A DNA stretch of 64,000 bases. Source: Aselliscus stoliczkanus (Eukaryota; Chordata; Mammalia; Chiroptera; Hipposideridae). A program made the translations under genes and the position numbers. Below, in pieces: positions 23,442-38,400 of the stretch. Within the stretch, counting starts at the first letter, position 1, and every line of letters starts with the position of its first letter. The notes under the pieces are model-generated. The model was not told the origin of the DNA. It did no database searches and saw only the letters and a list, made by a program, of their open reading frames with translations. The stretch is taken from positions 73,694,687 to 73,758,686 of the forward strand of contig CM066732.1 of the NCBI GenBank assembly GCA_033961575.1, written 5' to 3'.

Positions 23442-26400
23442 CTACCAACACCATTATATGTTAGTCAGACATGAAGTTTTAATATATTTTATTTAATATA
23501 GGGTTTTAATTAATAGGCACATGTGAATTGTAAATTGACTGAGTGAAGTTATTGAATTTTCATATTGCAGCAAAGATGTACATTATTAGTGTGTCAATTC
23601 TTCTTTTTCCCACATCTTAGTTCTTGAAACCCACTCAATTGAACTTAAGCCTCTAAGATATAAGACTGACATCAAGAAATCTCCTCAGAGAATGGCTTAC
23701 CATGTCATTTTCTTCAGGGTTAATATTTTCTAGCCTAGAAAAAAGGGACACAGAAAGCCTGATCAGTAGCATTTCCTTAGTGCAGCAAAATGAGTTCGCT
23801 TTTTAAATCTTTAGAACCTCAAGTAATTTCATTCGACTAGTCTTTAGAGTCAACCATGACACTGAACATATTAAAGTGCCACCTGCTCGACTCCATCTTT
23901 CAATAATACTCCATATCTTCTGCACTGACTTCAGACTGTTAAGTTATTAATGTTTACTGCTATATATGACTACAAGGATCAATTGTTCATATGTGCTTAG
24001 ATGAAGAAAGTTCCCCAGTGATAGAAGCATTCATTCTTATCATTATATTTATTCCTGAACTTTCAATTCTTACCTGAAACTGTACGTCCTCTGGTACTTT
24101 GGATATCATCACAAATAAAACAAGGCAAGTATTTTTTATTACCAATTTTAACTATGTTACCTCAAAAGCAATGACAAAAATAATTACCACTAAATTTGAC
24201 CTAAAAATCTCCTGCTGCAACCTATTTGTTAAAACAAATATACTATATAAAAAGGCTGACCAAAATTGAACCACATTTTTAGATGACTAATGTTGTTTTC
24301 TCTTTTTCATTACATATGTAGAATTATTCAATTTAAGGACAAAGAAAGCAAATTAGTTCCCCTCAAAACTGAATTCTGTCTTATAAGAGTCACAGTACTT
24401 ATTGAAAAGATTGCTGATGCTGATAAATTGAAGCTATGCAGTAAAGAAAAAGGTTTAAATTACATATCTTAGAAAATGTCTATAATACAATTTAGGCACC
24501 CACTAAATAGGGTAAATTAAATGAAAATCTGTAATGGGTATTAGCAAAATGATGTGGATTTTAGAAATGGCCTCAATTACTTTAAAATTTTACTAAATGT
24601 TTAGATATCCAAGTTTCTGGTTTTTTGTTGCCCTCTGCCCTGTTTCTATGCTCCTATGAGTTAACACGTACCACAAAAACAAACCAAAAAGAAAGGATGC
24701 TAGGAAAAGATTAAAAAAATACACAATGAATTTGTTACAAAATTGTTCCAAACTCATAAGTTCAATGAAATAGCTACATTGATGGAGAAAAAGTATTTTA
24801 GAACACTGCATTATTAACAGAAAAAAATAAACATACATCAAAAAACTATTTCTACATATACTTTAGTATAAGTTAACAGGAAGGTACAGTAATTTTGTAT
24901 TATATACATTAATGTATTTCAAACACTAATGTCCATTTGGATTAATATTTCAACTAGGGTGAACACTCTCACATTTTATCTTTTTTCTCCCAAAATAAAT
25001 CAACAGTTTTCAAATATCCTGCTTCATACAGCTTATTCTACAAGAACTGTGAAGATAATCACTTCTTTTTCACTCAGTTAAAAAACATAGTGGAAAAGTG
25101 TAAGATGACAAAATTCTTACACTTACTTAATGATCATGTAAAAGTGTTTGAAGAACATCAGCGGCATTTAACAATCAGTTATTGGTTGGCTAAATATGAT
25201 TTTAAAGGAAGCCATATGAGCTGAGGAATATTTACATTAACGTTCTTTTTTGATGAAATCAAACTAAGAGTTGATTATGGTAATTGCCAAAGAAGAATTC
25301 AGTTTAAATTTTTATATGCTCCATAATCAATTTATTAAACTTGATCATTTAAAATGTGAAAAGATATATGGAATTTAAACATTTAGATTGGTAGATTATT
25401 GGGAACTTTTACAAAAAATTTAGTTCTCAAGGTTATAAAACTCCCTTTTCTGTTTCAAAGAATAAAATCAGAAAGAAAATAACAGTATGTATATTCCAAA
25501 TAATCATCACAACAGAAAGTATATAGAATTTCTATGTAATAGTTACAAGTATTTTTGAGGCAATGTAACGTGAAGAATTATTACTTTAACAGAGGCAGAC
25601 TTTCTGTATTTTAAATCAACATCTTTCAACAGGGCATGGTTAAGATAATTTTATTTAGTCTAATATTAAAATTCTCTACTAACAACTATAATTTTTAAAA
25701 AATTAAAATCAAATTTTCTTACCAAAGGTTATACTAAATCCTTGTCATATGAATTTAACGTTACAACTATAAATAATGTATGATTGCCTTTAAGTGTACA
25801 TAATATATAGTGATTTATAGTTTTGATGATGAGTGAATTTGAATCATGTCGGGTAAGTGTGCCAGGGCTGAAGTGTAGGGCATGAGTGAGCCAAGTCAAC
25901 CACTTAGCATTTGGATCTCAATTTTGCTTCATAATTATATTTTATGATTAAAGTAAATATAGTGATAAATGGTCATTATGAGAAAAATACAACTAATAAA
26001 AATGAAAAAATCATTAACTTGAAATTTGAAAATTTACACAGGAATTTACAGAGTAACTTTTGATACAAACCTGAATCTGGAAAGAGAAAAAAACAATACT
26101 TGTATTTCTCTATTTGTATTCCTTTAAAAGTCTCAGGAAATACATACTTGTACTGTTACCAAAGATCAACTTCATCATAATTTAGTCTCAACTTGGTTAT
26201 ACAGAGAAAGGATTAGCAAACTTTTTCTGTAAAGGGTCAGATAGTATTTCAGGCTTTGCCATATGCTCTTTCTCACAGCTATAGCTCTCTGCTTTTGTAG
26301 CATAAAAACATCCATAGGCAATATGTACATGAACAGGTGTGGTGTGGATGTGTTCCAATAAAACTTTATTTACAAAGACAGGTGGGAGACTGCATTTGCA

Positions 26401-29400
26401 CCATACGTCCTTCTTTGCTGATCCCTAACACAGAGCATTGAAAAATGAGACCTGATCTTTGATGTTAATACACTGTAAGTGCCAATTCAGTATATATGAC
26501 ATATTTTTCTGAGCTGGATCATTCAATACCTAATTAGAGGTTAATCACATTAAAAAAAAGTTGTTTTCAGAAACTTAAATTCAGTCCTACAATAAGTAAA
26601 ATATATCACTTAATCACTTAAGAAAACATAAAAATTAGGCCAGAAAATTGACCTTTAGAAAAAGACAACAGCTATTCAAGGCATTCCAGTTTCTATATAA
26701 AATGACTTTTTAGATTTAAGGTTTACTAACAGCATATACAACACACAAAGCTTTACTGGTTTAATAAAGACTTAAACAGTGTTATATGAAATATAGCTGA
26801 GAAACTGTAATATACCTTACATATCTTTAATGAGGTTCACAATTATACAAAAGAATCTCAACCTTTTGTAAACTCTAATTTATGCCTACCACAGTCTAAC
26901 TAGACATAGTCATGATAATTAGTAAGAATTTTGCTGAAGTAAATGTCCATGGGCTCAAGTTTCCATTGATTTCCTATACCACGCAAATTCTGACTGACAA
27001 CCTTGCAGTCTCAGTGAAAAGACCCACGCATGAAATGTCACATTTCTTGATTGATCCCTAAATCACTCAATATCATGTCTTTCATGTCTTTCCTTTCTAA
27101 ACCTATGGTCATTCACCTGTTCAATGGAAAGAAGCTAAACTTTGACCTCACATGATAGAAAGGACTAGTGATCAGCTAATCAGAAAATTCTGAATTGTTT
27201 GTTTTATTCTCTATGTCTTACTTTAATACAGTGCCAACCTGAATATGTTAAAAAAAATACACCAATAATAACAGAAACTGAAAAAAGCATATCATGATCT
27301 CAAAAGTTGGAATATGCATACACAAACTTATCTATTTTAATATGTATATGTATTTTAACTTGAATCCTTTTTACTTTTTTCCTATTTTTAGATAATTGTA
27401 AAAAAAGAAAAAAGCATTGAAGATTCAAGGGGTAAGGGAAGGTGGAGAAGTGGCAGAGTAATAAGAGAAGACAGATTAAACAAAAAGATGCAAAGTAGAT
27501 CAACAGTCGCCAATAGAAAAATGCAGACAGAAATTTGAAGATTATAGGAAGCAAAAAATAGGGAATTAATACAATGAGAGATGTGAAATAATCTCTATAT
27601 AATTTCAACCTATACTCAATGCCTCCAAATGTGTCTTTCCATCAAGCAAAGCTCAGTTCAGACCTATAGACTTCAGCTGAGTAAAAGGAATCTCCACAGA
27701 TCCATTTAAAATGATACTGACATATTAATCTTTGCCGTTGTTATTCTTCCTTCTTATATATGGTTTTTCCTGATCCCTCCACCTGTACTCCTAGATTATA
27801 AGACAGTAATAGCTGCCTATAAACTGTTCCTAGGAACCAATAATTCTTCATATCAGTTAATATTATTTTAAGTGTTTATGTGATTATTTACTTAATGTCT
27901 ATCTACTAAACTGGGGTCATAATGCTCTGTTCTGAGCAAACAGAACTGTACACGACACATGGTACATATTCAATAAATATTTACTGAATGGATTAATTAA
28001 CTAAAAAGGTTGGGACTGAATGTTTTCCTTTTCTCCATTCCCCATTTCCCGCTTAATATGAATGCTACAAAGAACAAAATGGAAATAGCTCTGCCTTAAG
28101 GAATCCTAATTTTAATATATTGTAATAAAAACTATAACAAGTATATATACAAATTAAAGTAGATATACAATGAAGGGTAAAACAAAATAGAGAAAGATAC
28201 GCTCAATTTAGATACATCAATCAGAGACAGAATGAACAAAATTAAGAGACTAATTTAATCGGAGTTCTGAGAAAGAAGGTTTGGTTTGGATATGTAGGCA
28301 GATAGTTGTACCACTGATCAGGATAGGGGATTAAGGAGGATACAGTTTTACAAATGAATTAATAAATTATAAATTCAATTTTTGATATGCTACGTTTGAG
28401 TTGCCTATGTAATATGAGATAGACGAGTCCTATAATGTGTAACTAACTTTGATTCTTTGGGCAAGTTATCAACCACTTGAAGTTTTTTCACTTATAAATA
28501 AGTATGAATATCACCTACCTCTAGGAGTTGTGATTGTGTGAAAAACAGGTTTATTATCTTTTGGGGGTAAATCTGATTTTTGAAAAGCAATAAAATCTAT
28601 TTAGAAGCAAATTTCATATAGAGATGGCAAACATATAAAAAGATGCTCAATATCATTTGTCACTAGAGAATGGCTGGCATCCAAAACAAGAAACAAAACA
28701 AAACAAAACAACCGTTCCAAGTGCTGGTAAGGATTGAGAGCAACAAGAACTACTCTAACTTCTGGTGGGAATGCAAAATGGCACAGCCACTATGAGAGAG
28801 AATTTGGCAATTTCTTCCAAAGTTAACATGGATTTATCACCTGCTCCACCAATCATGCTACTAGGTTTAACCAATTGATTTGAAAACGTTATGTCCACAC
28901 AAAAACCTGTATGCAAACGATTACAGCAACTTTATCCAAAATTGCTAAAAATTAAAAACTATCACCAGGAGATCAGAAGATCCTAGGATAGAATGCCAAC
29001 TGTGAAAGAGAGCTTGATTATGTTACAAATGTATGGCATATCTTCACTTATGGAGGTAAGGGAAGCAAAAGAGCCAATCTAAGTAACTTTGGAAAGTGGT
29101 ATTTTGACTGGAAACTATTAAGACTGGACTAAAGGGACTATACGTGAACAGTATACACTGTTTGGTAAAGTTGTTTCCCATGGAGATATGGGTTAATGAT
29201 TCTGAAAGTTATAATGTACACTGGCGTAGAACAAATAATTAATCGATGGTGTGGGGTGGGACCCAGGTTTCTTACTGTTGGAGAGGAAAATTATACATAA
29301 GAAAAAAATTGGAAAGCTAGAATGAAGTATGTGGTACTGGAACAGAGACATTAGTATGTATACAGGTTTAGCATCATAAACGTAAAGATGGATAGATACA

Positions 29401-32400
29401 TAATTACAGATAGGTGTGTATACATTAGTTAGTATATATGCTTATACATGTATTTCCTAGCTCTTTCTCCTGATTAGGCTTTGAAGCAGTTACACCCAGC
29501 AACAATGAGCACACCTGACATCTGGATCTTGGTTCTAAAACCATTTTCCAACAAAAGGAACCAGGGCTCCTTTGAGGAATGGCTGATTCTAGGGATGGAA
29601 CATATCTCAACATGTCCCTATAAAACATGACCCTGGAGCATCTTTTAGCGCCAGAAAGTAAAAAAGTGTTCAAAAATCAAAAGCATGAGGGCATCTCAAA
29701 GGGATATAGGAACCAACTGAAAGAGTCTCCAATGGCTAACGATGGAATACTCCAAGCAACAAAATAAATAACACATTAGATTATAACCCAAAATATTATG
29801 TGAATATTACTGAGTACATACTGACATAACTAACTAAATAAATAAGTGAGGGAGAAGAAACAGATCTCTCATACAGAAGAATTACAAATAATTTATGTAG
29901 ATATTCTCCCTTAAGGGAGAAGGAGCTCAGTTAACCTCTCAGTCCACCCCCTCCCTGTCTACCCCTCCCCTCTTTCCTCAAATGTGGGCAGCACTTAAGT
30001 GATTTGCTTCAAAGAGTTAAGTATGGACAGGGGAATGTGGGTCAAAAACTTAGCAGTGAAGCATGGCAAGCACTGTCATGCCAGGTGATCAAAATTAGCA
30101 TGTTGGTTTTTTAAGTCATGTCAATAGCATATCCCCTTGAAATGATGTGATGAGAATGGCACTTCACTCCTGTACTTTGTCCCAAAAACCAATAAATACT
30201 TCAGTCTAACCATAAGGAAAACTTCAGAAAAACCCAATTTGAGAGACATTCTATAAAATACCTGAGCAGTACCCTTGAAAACTGTCAAGGTCATCAAAAA
30301 CAAGGGAAGTCTGAGAAAATGTCATAAAGTAGGTAGAGGAGACAAAGCAGTTAAATGTATATGGCATCCTGGATGGGATCTTGAAACATAAAAATGACAT
30401 TACAGAAAAATCAGCAAAATCTGAACAAAGGGTGGAGTTTAAGTAACAGTTCTGTAAGAATGTTGCTCTCCCTCCTGTACCATGTGTACCATGGTAGTAT
30501 AATAGGTTAACAGTTAGGGAAACTGGGTGAAGGTTATTATATGGAAACCGCCTGTACTATCATCATAACTTTCTGTAAATCTAAAAGTATTCTAAAAAAA
30601 AAGTTCAGTGGGGAAAAAAAAAGTCCAAGTAAAGGTGGAGTGAAATTTAAACACAGAAATCTATTTACCCCATCATAAAACCACATGAACAAAAGATAAA
30701 AATTAACGCAACAGGAAAGGAAGTATGACATCATGTAGTAATTTTTTAAAGTAGGGACAGGGTAATGTGTGGAGAAATGATGATTTTGGCCAGGTTCACT
30801 TAACTTCCCTTTTACACATTAAAACAGGTATTGAGAAAAGACAACTCACCAATTCCAGAGAATTTTTCACTAATTTTCCATACCACTTGGAAAGAACCTG
30901 AGGGATCAATAAGTTGGGCAGACAACCCAGAGAAAAGTAGGGGAAATCCTTCCTAAGTAGAAGCCTTTACAGAGGATCTTTACAGAGGAAGCCCCGATCT
31001 TAATTGAAGAATCTTTACAGAGGAAACAATGTTCATCAGGGCTGGCCATTTTCTACTACACAGTGGAACAAATAAAATGCCAAAAGTCATACTCCAATGA
31101 ATTAGGGGATACACAAGACCAGATAAAGTGAACCCTGGGTGCAAGACACCAAATAAATTCTGTTAAGCAAACAAAACTTCCAACAAAAGGGGCACAGAGC
31201 CTCAGAGAGGTCTTCCCAGCCTCTATTCCTACTCCCTGCCCTAGGGCTATGTAGAAAGGTGGCCAAAAAGCAATACCTAGAGAAGAAAATACAGCTCAGA
31301 GAAGAAGGCAAATAGGTTTCAAAAATGGTAATCAAGAAAAACTCACTTGTACCATATCAGAACAAAGAAAAGTTCTTGACCATTTAAGCATGAGCACGGT
31401 GAAGAAAAACGACATGTCAACTATGAATACACCACAAACACATGACAAAACACCAAGCAGAAGAGAGAAAGATCATAATACACTAGATAACAAAACCAAG
31501 GGAAAGAAGAAAAATTTTCCACCAGTGGTTGACATTTCAGAAGAACATAAGAACATGAATTCAGTAAAATGAAGCTCAAAGAGAAGATGCCAAAACAAAA
31601 GAGTAAAAAAAAGGCAAACTGAAAACTTAATAAATGAACAAATAATAAATGAACTAGAAAGAACAGGGAAGGAATAGTGAAATTTGAGATTATCAAATAG
31701 TGAGATCTGAAATAGTGAAATTATCATAGTGAATGCAGAGAAAAAGACAGGGATTAAAATAATTATTAAAACAGATAATAAAGATAAAAGTACCCAATAC
31801 AAATAAGATAAACTGGAGTCTCCAAAATAGAAAATCTAAAAAACAGAATAAAAAAATCCACAAATTTAAAATTTCCATGAAATAAAGGAAGAATCAAATA
31901 GTCCTTAGAAACAAAGGTATGTTGTGGTTCCAAAGAATATTACAGAATAATCAACGAAAACATCCTGATTACGTTTTACTACTTCAAGAATAAAGAAAGA
32001 ATCCTTCAGGTATCCAGGCAGAAAAAACCAAACCCACATAAGAACAAAGCAAACAAATAAAGAAACAAAAACTCATAGACATAGGCAATAGTTTAATGGT
32101 TACCAGAGGGAAAGGGAGGAGGTGAATGGTAGGAGAGGGTAAAGGAGATCAAATACATGGTGATGGAAGGATTACTGACTCTGGGTGGTTAACACACAAT
32201 GTGATATATACATAGTTTACTCAGAATTGTACACCTGAAACCTATGTAGTTTTACTAACTATTGTCACCCCAATAACTTTTAATTAAAAACAAAAACACC
32301 ACCCTTAAGTGAGAAAAATAAAATCTGATTGACGTCAGATTTCTTTTCAGCCACACTCAATGTCAGAGAAGAGAGTAACAGTCTTACAATGTTTAGAATG

Positions 32401-35400
32401 AAGAAAGACTTAACCCAAGAATTCTATTCATAACCAATCTGAGTATATGGATAACAGTGAGCCAGGTAGTCTGGAGCTTGTTAAATCAGAGAATGTGAGC
32501 TCTTCCTCAAAAAAATTGTTTGAAAATTAATTTCTGTTATCCAGGAATTCCCCACAATAAAGAAGTCAGGTGAAAAAATGCCATGTATGATAAAAGTTCC
32601 AGTAATGCTTATTCAATCCTTGTAAAGATTAAGATTAAACAACAGGGTGCCACTTTACCTATAGAATCTAATATAACTTTTAAAAATTTTTTTTTTTTTT
32701 GAGGGCAGTGTCACTGGCCCTCACATGTGGCATCCGAACAGGGGCCACTGGCGTCCCAAGCCAGCTCCTAACCACCGCGCCACTTAACCTAACCTAACCT
32801 AACCAGCGGGCCCATACAAGTATTTTAAAAGTAGAATTTATAAAGAAAAAGAAAAAAAGGAAGTTTAAAATTACTTATTTCATAGCTGAGTCAAATGATA
32901 TTGTTTAACTGAAACACTGCATGTTTCCAAAAATTGAAAAAAAGTTGACAATTCTAACACCTTATTGTTTTTCAATCTTTTTTCTTAAATTTAGATGGAT
33001 CTTTGGGGAATTAACACAATTTAGATGGATCTTTGGGGAATTAACACATCTTATTGAGAGAAAACATTGCATGAAATCCAAAAATTTCTTTAGTTTTACA
33101 TCAATTATTACTCTCGATTCAAGTAATACAACTTACACAGCATTTGCTATGAGCCAGGTACTTTTCAATATTTATTACATCTTTTAGTCTTCACAACAAG
33201 CTATGTAAAATAGACTCTATTTAACCATTTTGTAGACCAAAAAAACAAAAACAAAACCAAACCCCAAAAAAACCAATCTTGAGTCCCAGAGACTCTGAGT
33301 AGTTTGTCCATGGCTGCATGGAAGTGACAGAGCCAACTTGGAAGTGACAGAGCCAAGATTCAAAGGCAGGTGCCTGGGTCATGTGCCCTAACCTCTACAC
33401 TACAATGCCTCTCAAATAAAGCAGCATGGAGAGAAGGATTTGATTTCTACCAAATTAATTCTATGTATGTATCCATTCAACTACCAACCATCCATCCTTC
33501 CAGATAACAGCTTTTAAGTATAAGCACAGAGAAATGTTCAGAATGATGTTTCCCTATTGATACAGATAGTTATTTGAGAGTTGGCATATGGAACTGAGGT
33601 CAAATTGTTTGTTCCTTTAGTCCCATTTTTCAATGAATTTAATGCTTTAGGAGTCTCTATCAGTCTTCAACAAAAGAAAAAATAATGAAGCTATTGAACA
33701 AAAAACAAACCACATTACCGAATCACAACTTGAATGCTGTTATGTTAGCTAGTTAATGACTTGTCTCCCTAAAGAACCACGCTTCAGTTAGTACTTGGCT
33801 GTGATCCCCTCCAGAGCCTAGGACAATGTTGGGCAGAGCAAACACTCAGTAAGCATACTGATGGATCCTCATAAAATATCAGATTACTACACTCTATCTT
33901 ACAAGTAACATTTCTAGATGATCTAAGGCCTTTCTACCCAAAGGGGGCTCCATAGAGAAGCATTATTTGCATCATCTGGGAGCTTAAAAAAGGCAGAATC
34001 TCAGGCTTCACTGCTATTGAACAAGAATCTGCATTTTAACAAGATTCCCCCATGACTGGAGTGCACATTAAAGCTAGAGAAGTATTTACCTCCACGGCAT
34101 TGTTTCTCTAATTGTGGACCATTATTTACCCATAACAGAATCACTTGGGCTGCCTGTTAAAAATGTAGATTCTCAGACTCCATTCTATTTCAAGTGTCAC
34201 TAAAGTTTAAGAGCCACAACTGAAAGTAGTAAAATGTAGTGAAGAATAAAAATGAGCATACTCAGCAGAGAGCAGTGAGACAACCCAGACAGCTGAAATA
34301 AATCAAGAAAGTATTAATAATAAGGAGAAAAGAGGAGTCACAAAGGAAGGTAGAGTGAGGACATCAACAGCAGAACTACGGAGAAGTAAAGAAAGTAGCT
34401 GTACTGGAAGCGTGCATTTCTTTCTTTTTTAATTCTGTGACTGTTATCTCTGACATACAAACTACTATTGCATGCCGAAAGTATTAGAAAGACTGTGGGG
34501 ATGTGGGATTTACAAGAATCAAGAATCAGTAACATTTCTGAATATGGAACCACCACATAATGCATGCACTTTATTAATGTCATATATAGTTTTAAATACA
34601 TACACTTTTAGAGACATTTCCATATGCTTGGCTCGTGCGATTGCTTCATCTCTCTCCTCATTAGCTAATTGCAGTCGAGACATAATAGCTTCATCACGCT
34701 CCCTCTGTGCAAAATACACTTCTTCAACTAGAGCTACCAAAATATACAATCCATAATTAATTAGAGAAAATAAATAAGAAATGCATACTTTTAGCAAAAA
34801 TAAAAAGCAAAAATAATTTTATTTTATCCAACTGAATTGGTATCAATTAATCACTTGAGAAAACATTATTTTTAAAAGCTACTGCAAAATCGAGATATCA
34901 TTTTATATCCATAAAAGCAAAAATTAAAAGGTAAAATAATAACAAATATTGGAGTATATAAAAGAAACTTTCACATATGCTACAGATAAGTGTATATTTT
35001 TCTACAACCATCAAGGCATAATTTGGCAATGTTTACTACAGTTGAAGATGTACCTAGTATATAACCTGGGAAATTTCCCCATTGGTATACAGCCTAGAGA
35101 TATTCTTGCACATGCGCACAAGGAAACGTATAAAAATGCTTACGATAGCATCACATAATAGCAAAATTAGAAATAATCCAAATGCCCAAAAACAGGAGAA
35201 AGAATAAATAAATCACTTGTCATTCAAAATGGAGTATTACCCAGCATTTAACATGAATTAACTATGGACAAATAGACAAATGTCAATTAATACAATTTTG
35301 GCCAAAATTGCAAATTGCAAAGTAAAGTAAGACTCCTCTATTATTTATGGATAGATACAATTAGTAAAAATGTTAAAACAAGCATGGGAATGATAAACAC

Positions 35401-38400
35401 CTAAGTCAGAAGAGTAGTTACCTCAGTAGGATAGTGGAAGGAGAGGAAAGAAAATGGGATCAGGGTAGAGAAAGCCGGGACACAGCTGTGCTACTTTGAG
35501 CACCGCACATCTCTGGTGACCCCATTTATATAGATTATAATACAAATGGCATCATCTAGATTTGTGCAGCGCTATATAAGGAACTTTGACGTTAACTGAA
35601 ATGATTATTTCTCGAGCATAATTTCTACTTGAGATCTTCCATAACTTCAAATATTGCTACAATGTTATAGACAAAAAGGGGCTCAAATACCTGGATTACT
35701 GACCTAAATTTTATTTATACTGTCAAACCACAAAATAAACTTAGATGTTTGAAATATTCCTTTAGTTCAAAACCTTGGGTTTCTGCTAGGATTTGTCATA
35801 GATTAATACACAGTTAATCAAGACAACTAGTTTGTATTAAATTATAAGTAGTAGAAAAGAAACAAACCCTGAGAATAAATCAACTACAGTCATCCCTCAG
35901 TATACACAAAGGATTGGTTCCAGGACTCCGGTGGATACCAAAATCCTCAGGGCTCAAGTGGCTCATACAAAATGGCACAGTATTTGTATATGACCTATAT
36001 TTGCATATAGTCTACAGCAGGGTATGTCTACATATCACTTCATTTGCACGGATTCAGCAGAGTGCTTGGTGCATGGCAAATTCAAGTTTTACTTTTTGGA
36101 ACTTTCTGGTAAGTTTTTTTGTTTGGGTCTTCAATCCATGGTTGATTGAATCTATGAACGCAAAACCTGTGGATACGGAGGGAGAACTTCAACTTTTGCA
36201 TAATAAGAGTTTAAAATAAAACATGTAATGGCAAAGCAAAATCCACTTTCAACATGCTGAGCCTAAGGGAAGAGAAATATCCATCTATCCATCCAATATT
36301 TATCAAGCTCCTCTGGCAGTCATCCACCCAGTTTTAAAGGAATAGGAATACAGTGGTCAGAAAAGTCCTTCGCATCCTGGAGTATACATGCTATTACAAG
36401 GAGACAAACAGTAGAGAGAAAAATAGGCCATAAATTAAGTATGTAGATAGGTAGACAGACAGACAGATAGATGTAGAGAACAGATAGTACTAAAGGCTTT
36501 GAAGGAAAATAAGACTGCGTAAGAGAAAACAGAGTATTTTGACACGTAGGAAATAGGTTAAGCAGTTTGTCAGTTTCTTAAAAAATTAAACATACACCTA
36601 CCATAAGATTCAGCTATTCTACTTATGGGTATTTATCAAAGAGAAACTAAAGCCTATGTTCATACAGAGACTTAAACACAAATATTCATAGCAACTTTAT
36701 TTTTAATAGCCAAAAACTAGAAACACCCCAAATTTCTATCGACAGATGAATGGATAAACAAACTATATAACAAAGTATGCTGGAAATGGATATCCACTTG
36801 CATAAAACCGAATGGTTTTAGTAAGAAATTCATGTTATGAAACTAGCTTTTGGAAGGCCCAGTATTTTTAAGCACAACTTTCATAGTTTTTCTTAAGGTA
36901 AGCGTCATTCATTGCTATGTGACTTTCTGTGGCTATACTATTCTGTTACCATATATCCATTCATCATGCTATTTTGAAAGACCTGCTCAAAATGTATTGG
37001 GTTGTCGGAAAAGTCATGACGTATTTTGTCTATGTTTTTCAAAGGTCATTTATTTATACAAAGAACAAAGATCAGTCAATGATATATTGCCCTTTTTTAT
37101 TTTTAAAGATTTTATTGGGGAATTGGGGGAGGGGAACAGCGTTTGGGGAACTGGGGCGGGGAACGGACAAGTTGCTGTCTTTTTTTTTTTTTTGTTCTTT
37201 AGTCTAGTTGCGGAGGATGTTGCCTCACTGGCCCATGTTGGTATCGTCACTGCGCTCTTCCCGGATGAGGCAAATCGGTCGCAGTCTCTGGATGTCGCTC
37301 ACCGCGGCTATTGGCAGCTCACGCTGGCTGCTGGCGGCTCACTGTAGCCTATGGCAGCCCACTGCAGCAGGGGCTGCAGCCTACACCGTCCCGGGGCTCG
37401 AACAGCCCAGCTCAAGGTGGAGCTGTTGTTAGCTGTAGAGGGCAGTGTCACTGGCCCTCATATGTGGGATCCGAACTGGGGCAGTTGGCATCCCAAAACC
37501 AGCTCTTAACCAATGCGCCACTCGGCCGGCCCAATATATTGCCCATTTTGTTCAATAACCTCTTGCCATCTTTCAGTGAGCTTTATAATTCCTCGTTCAT
37601 AGAAGGACCTGTCTTTATTTGCGAAAAACTGAACAAGGTGCTGATTTACTGCCTTATTTGAATTGAACATTATACCATGCAAGGAGTTTTGCAGACAGCG
37701 AAACAAGTGGAAGTCTGATGGAGCAAGGTCAGGCAAGTATGGTAAGTGTGGCAACACATCCCATCCAAGCTCCAATAATTTTTGATGGGTGATCAAACTT
37801 GTATGTCATCTCAGATAAGTCACGATGGAACACAACTCCTTTACAATTAACAAGCTCTGGACATTTCTGGATGATGGATTCATTCAAACTGTCCAACTGC
37901 CGACAGTACACATTCGAAATGAATGTTTGGTTCCTTGGTAGGAGCTCGAAAAACACGACACCTTTAAAATCCCACCACACTGAGCATAACCTTCCTCTGA
38001 TGAATGTCTGCTTTGGATGTCATTTGAGGCAAATCATCACGTCGGGACCAAGACCGTTTGCACACCACATTGCTGTAAAAAATCCACTTCTCATCACCAG
38101 TTATCAATTGCTTCAAAAAAGGATCGTTTTCCTCACATTTAATGAGCATATTGCAAATGTTTATACGTGCTGTCAAATGAACTTCTTTGAGTTCATGCGG
38201 AACCCAAATATCAAGCTTGCTTACGTATCCCAGCTTCTTTAGGTGGTCTAAACGCTTGAATGATGGATGTTCAATGTTTCTGCAGTCTCGTTTCATGTAA
38301 CATGGGTTTGACTTGATTAATGCCTTTATTTAGTCGTCATCAACCTCGGTGGGCCTCCCTGACAGAGGAGCGTCGTTGAGATCAAAATCACCAGCACAGA

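Noticed and set aside
31390..31572. A 60-residue lysine-rich frame as a small gene
   Set aside because: It sits at the start of sequence resembling a LINE ORF1 region and has no splice or start support.
34338..34797. Overlapping 87-94 residue open frames on both strands around 34338-34797
   Set aside because: Only the part within 34604-34733 on the minus strand is coding, as a MIPOL1 exon; the rest reads into intron on either side.
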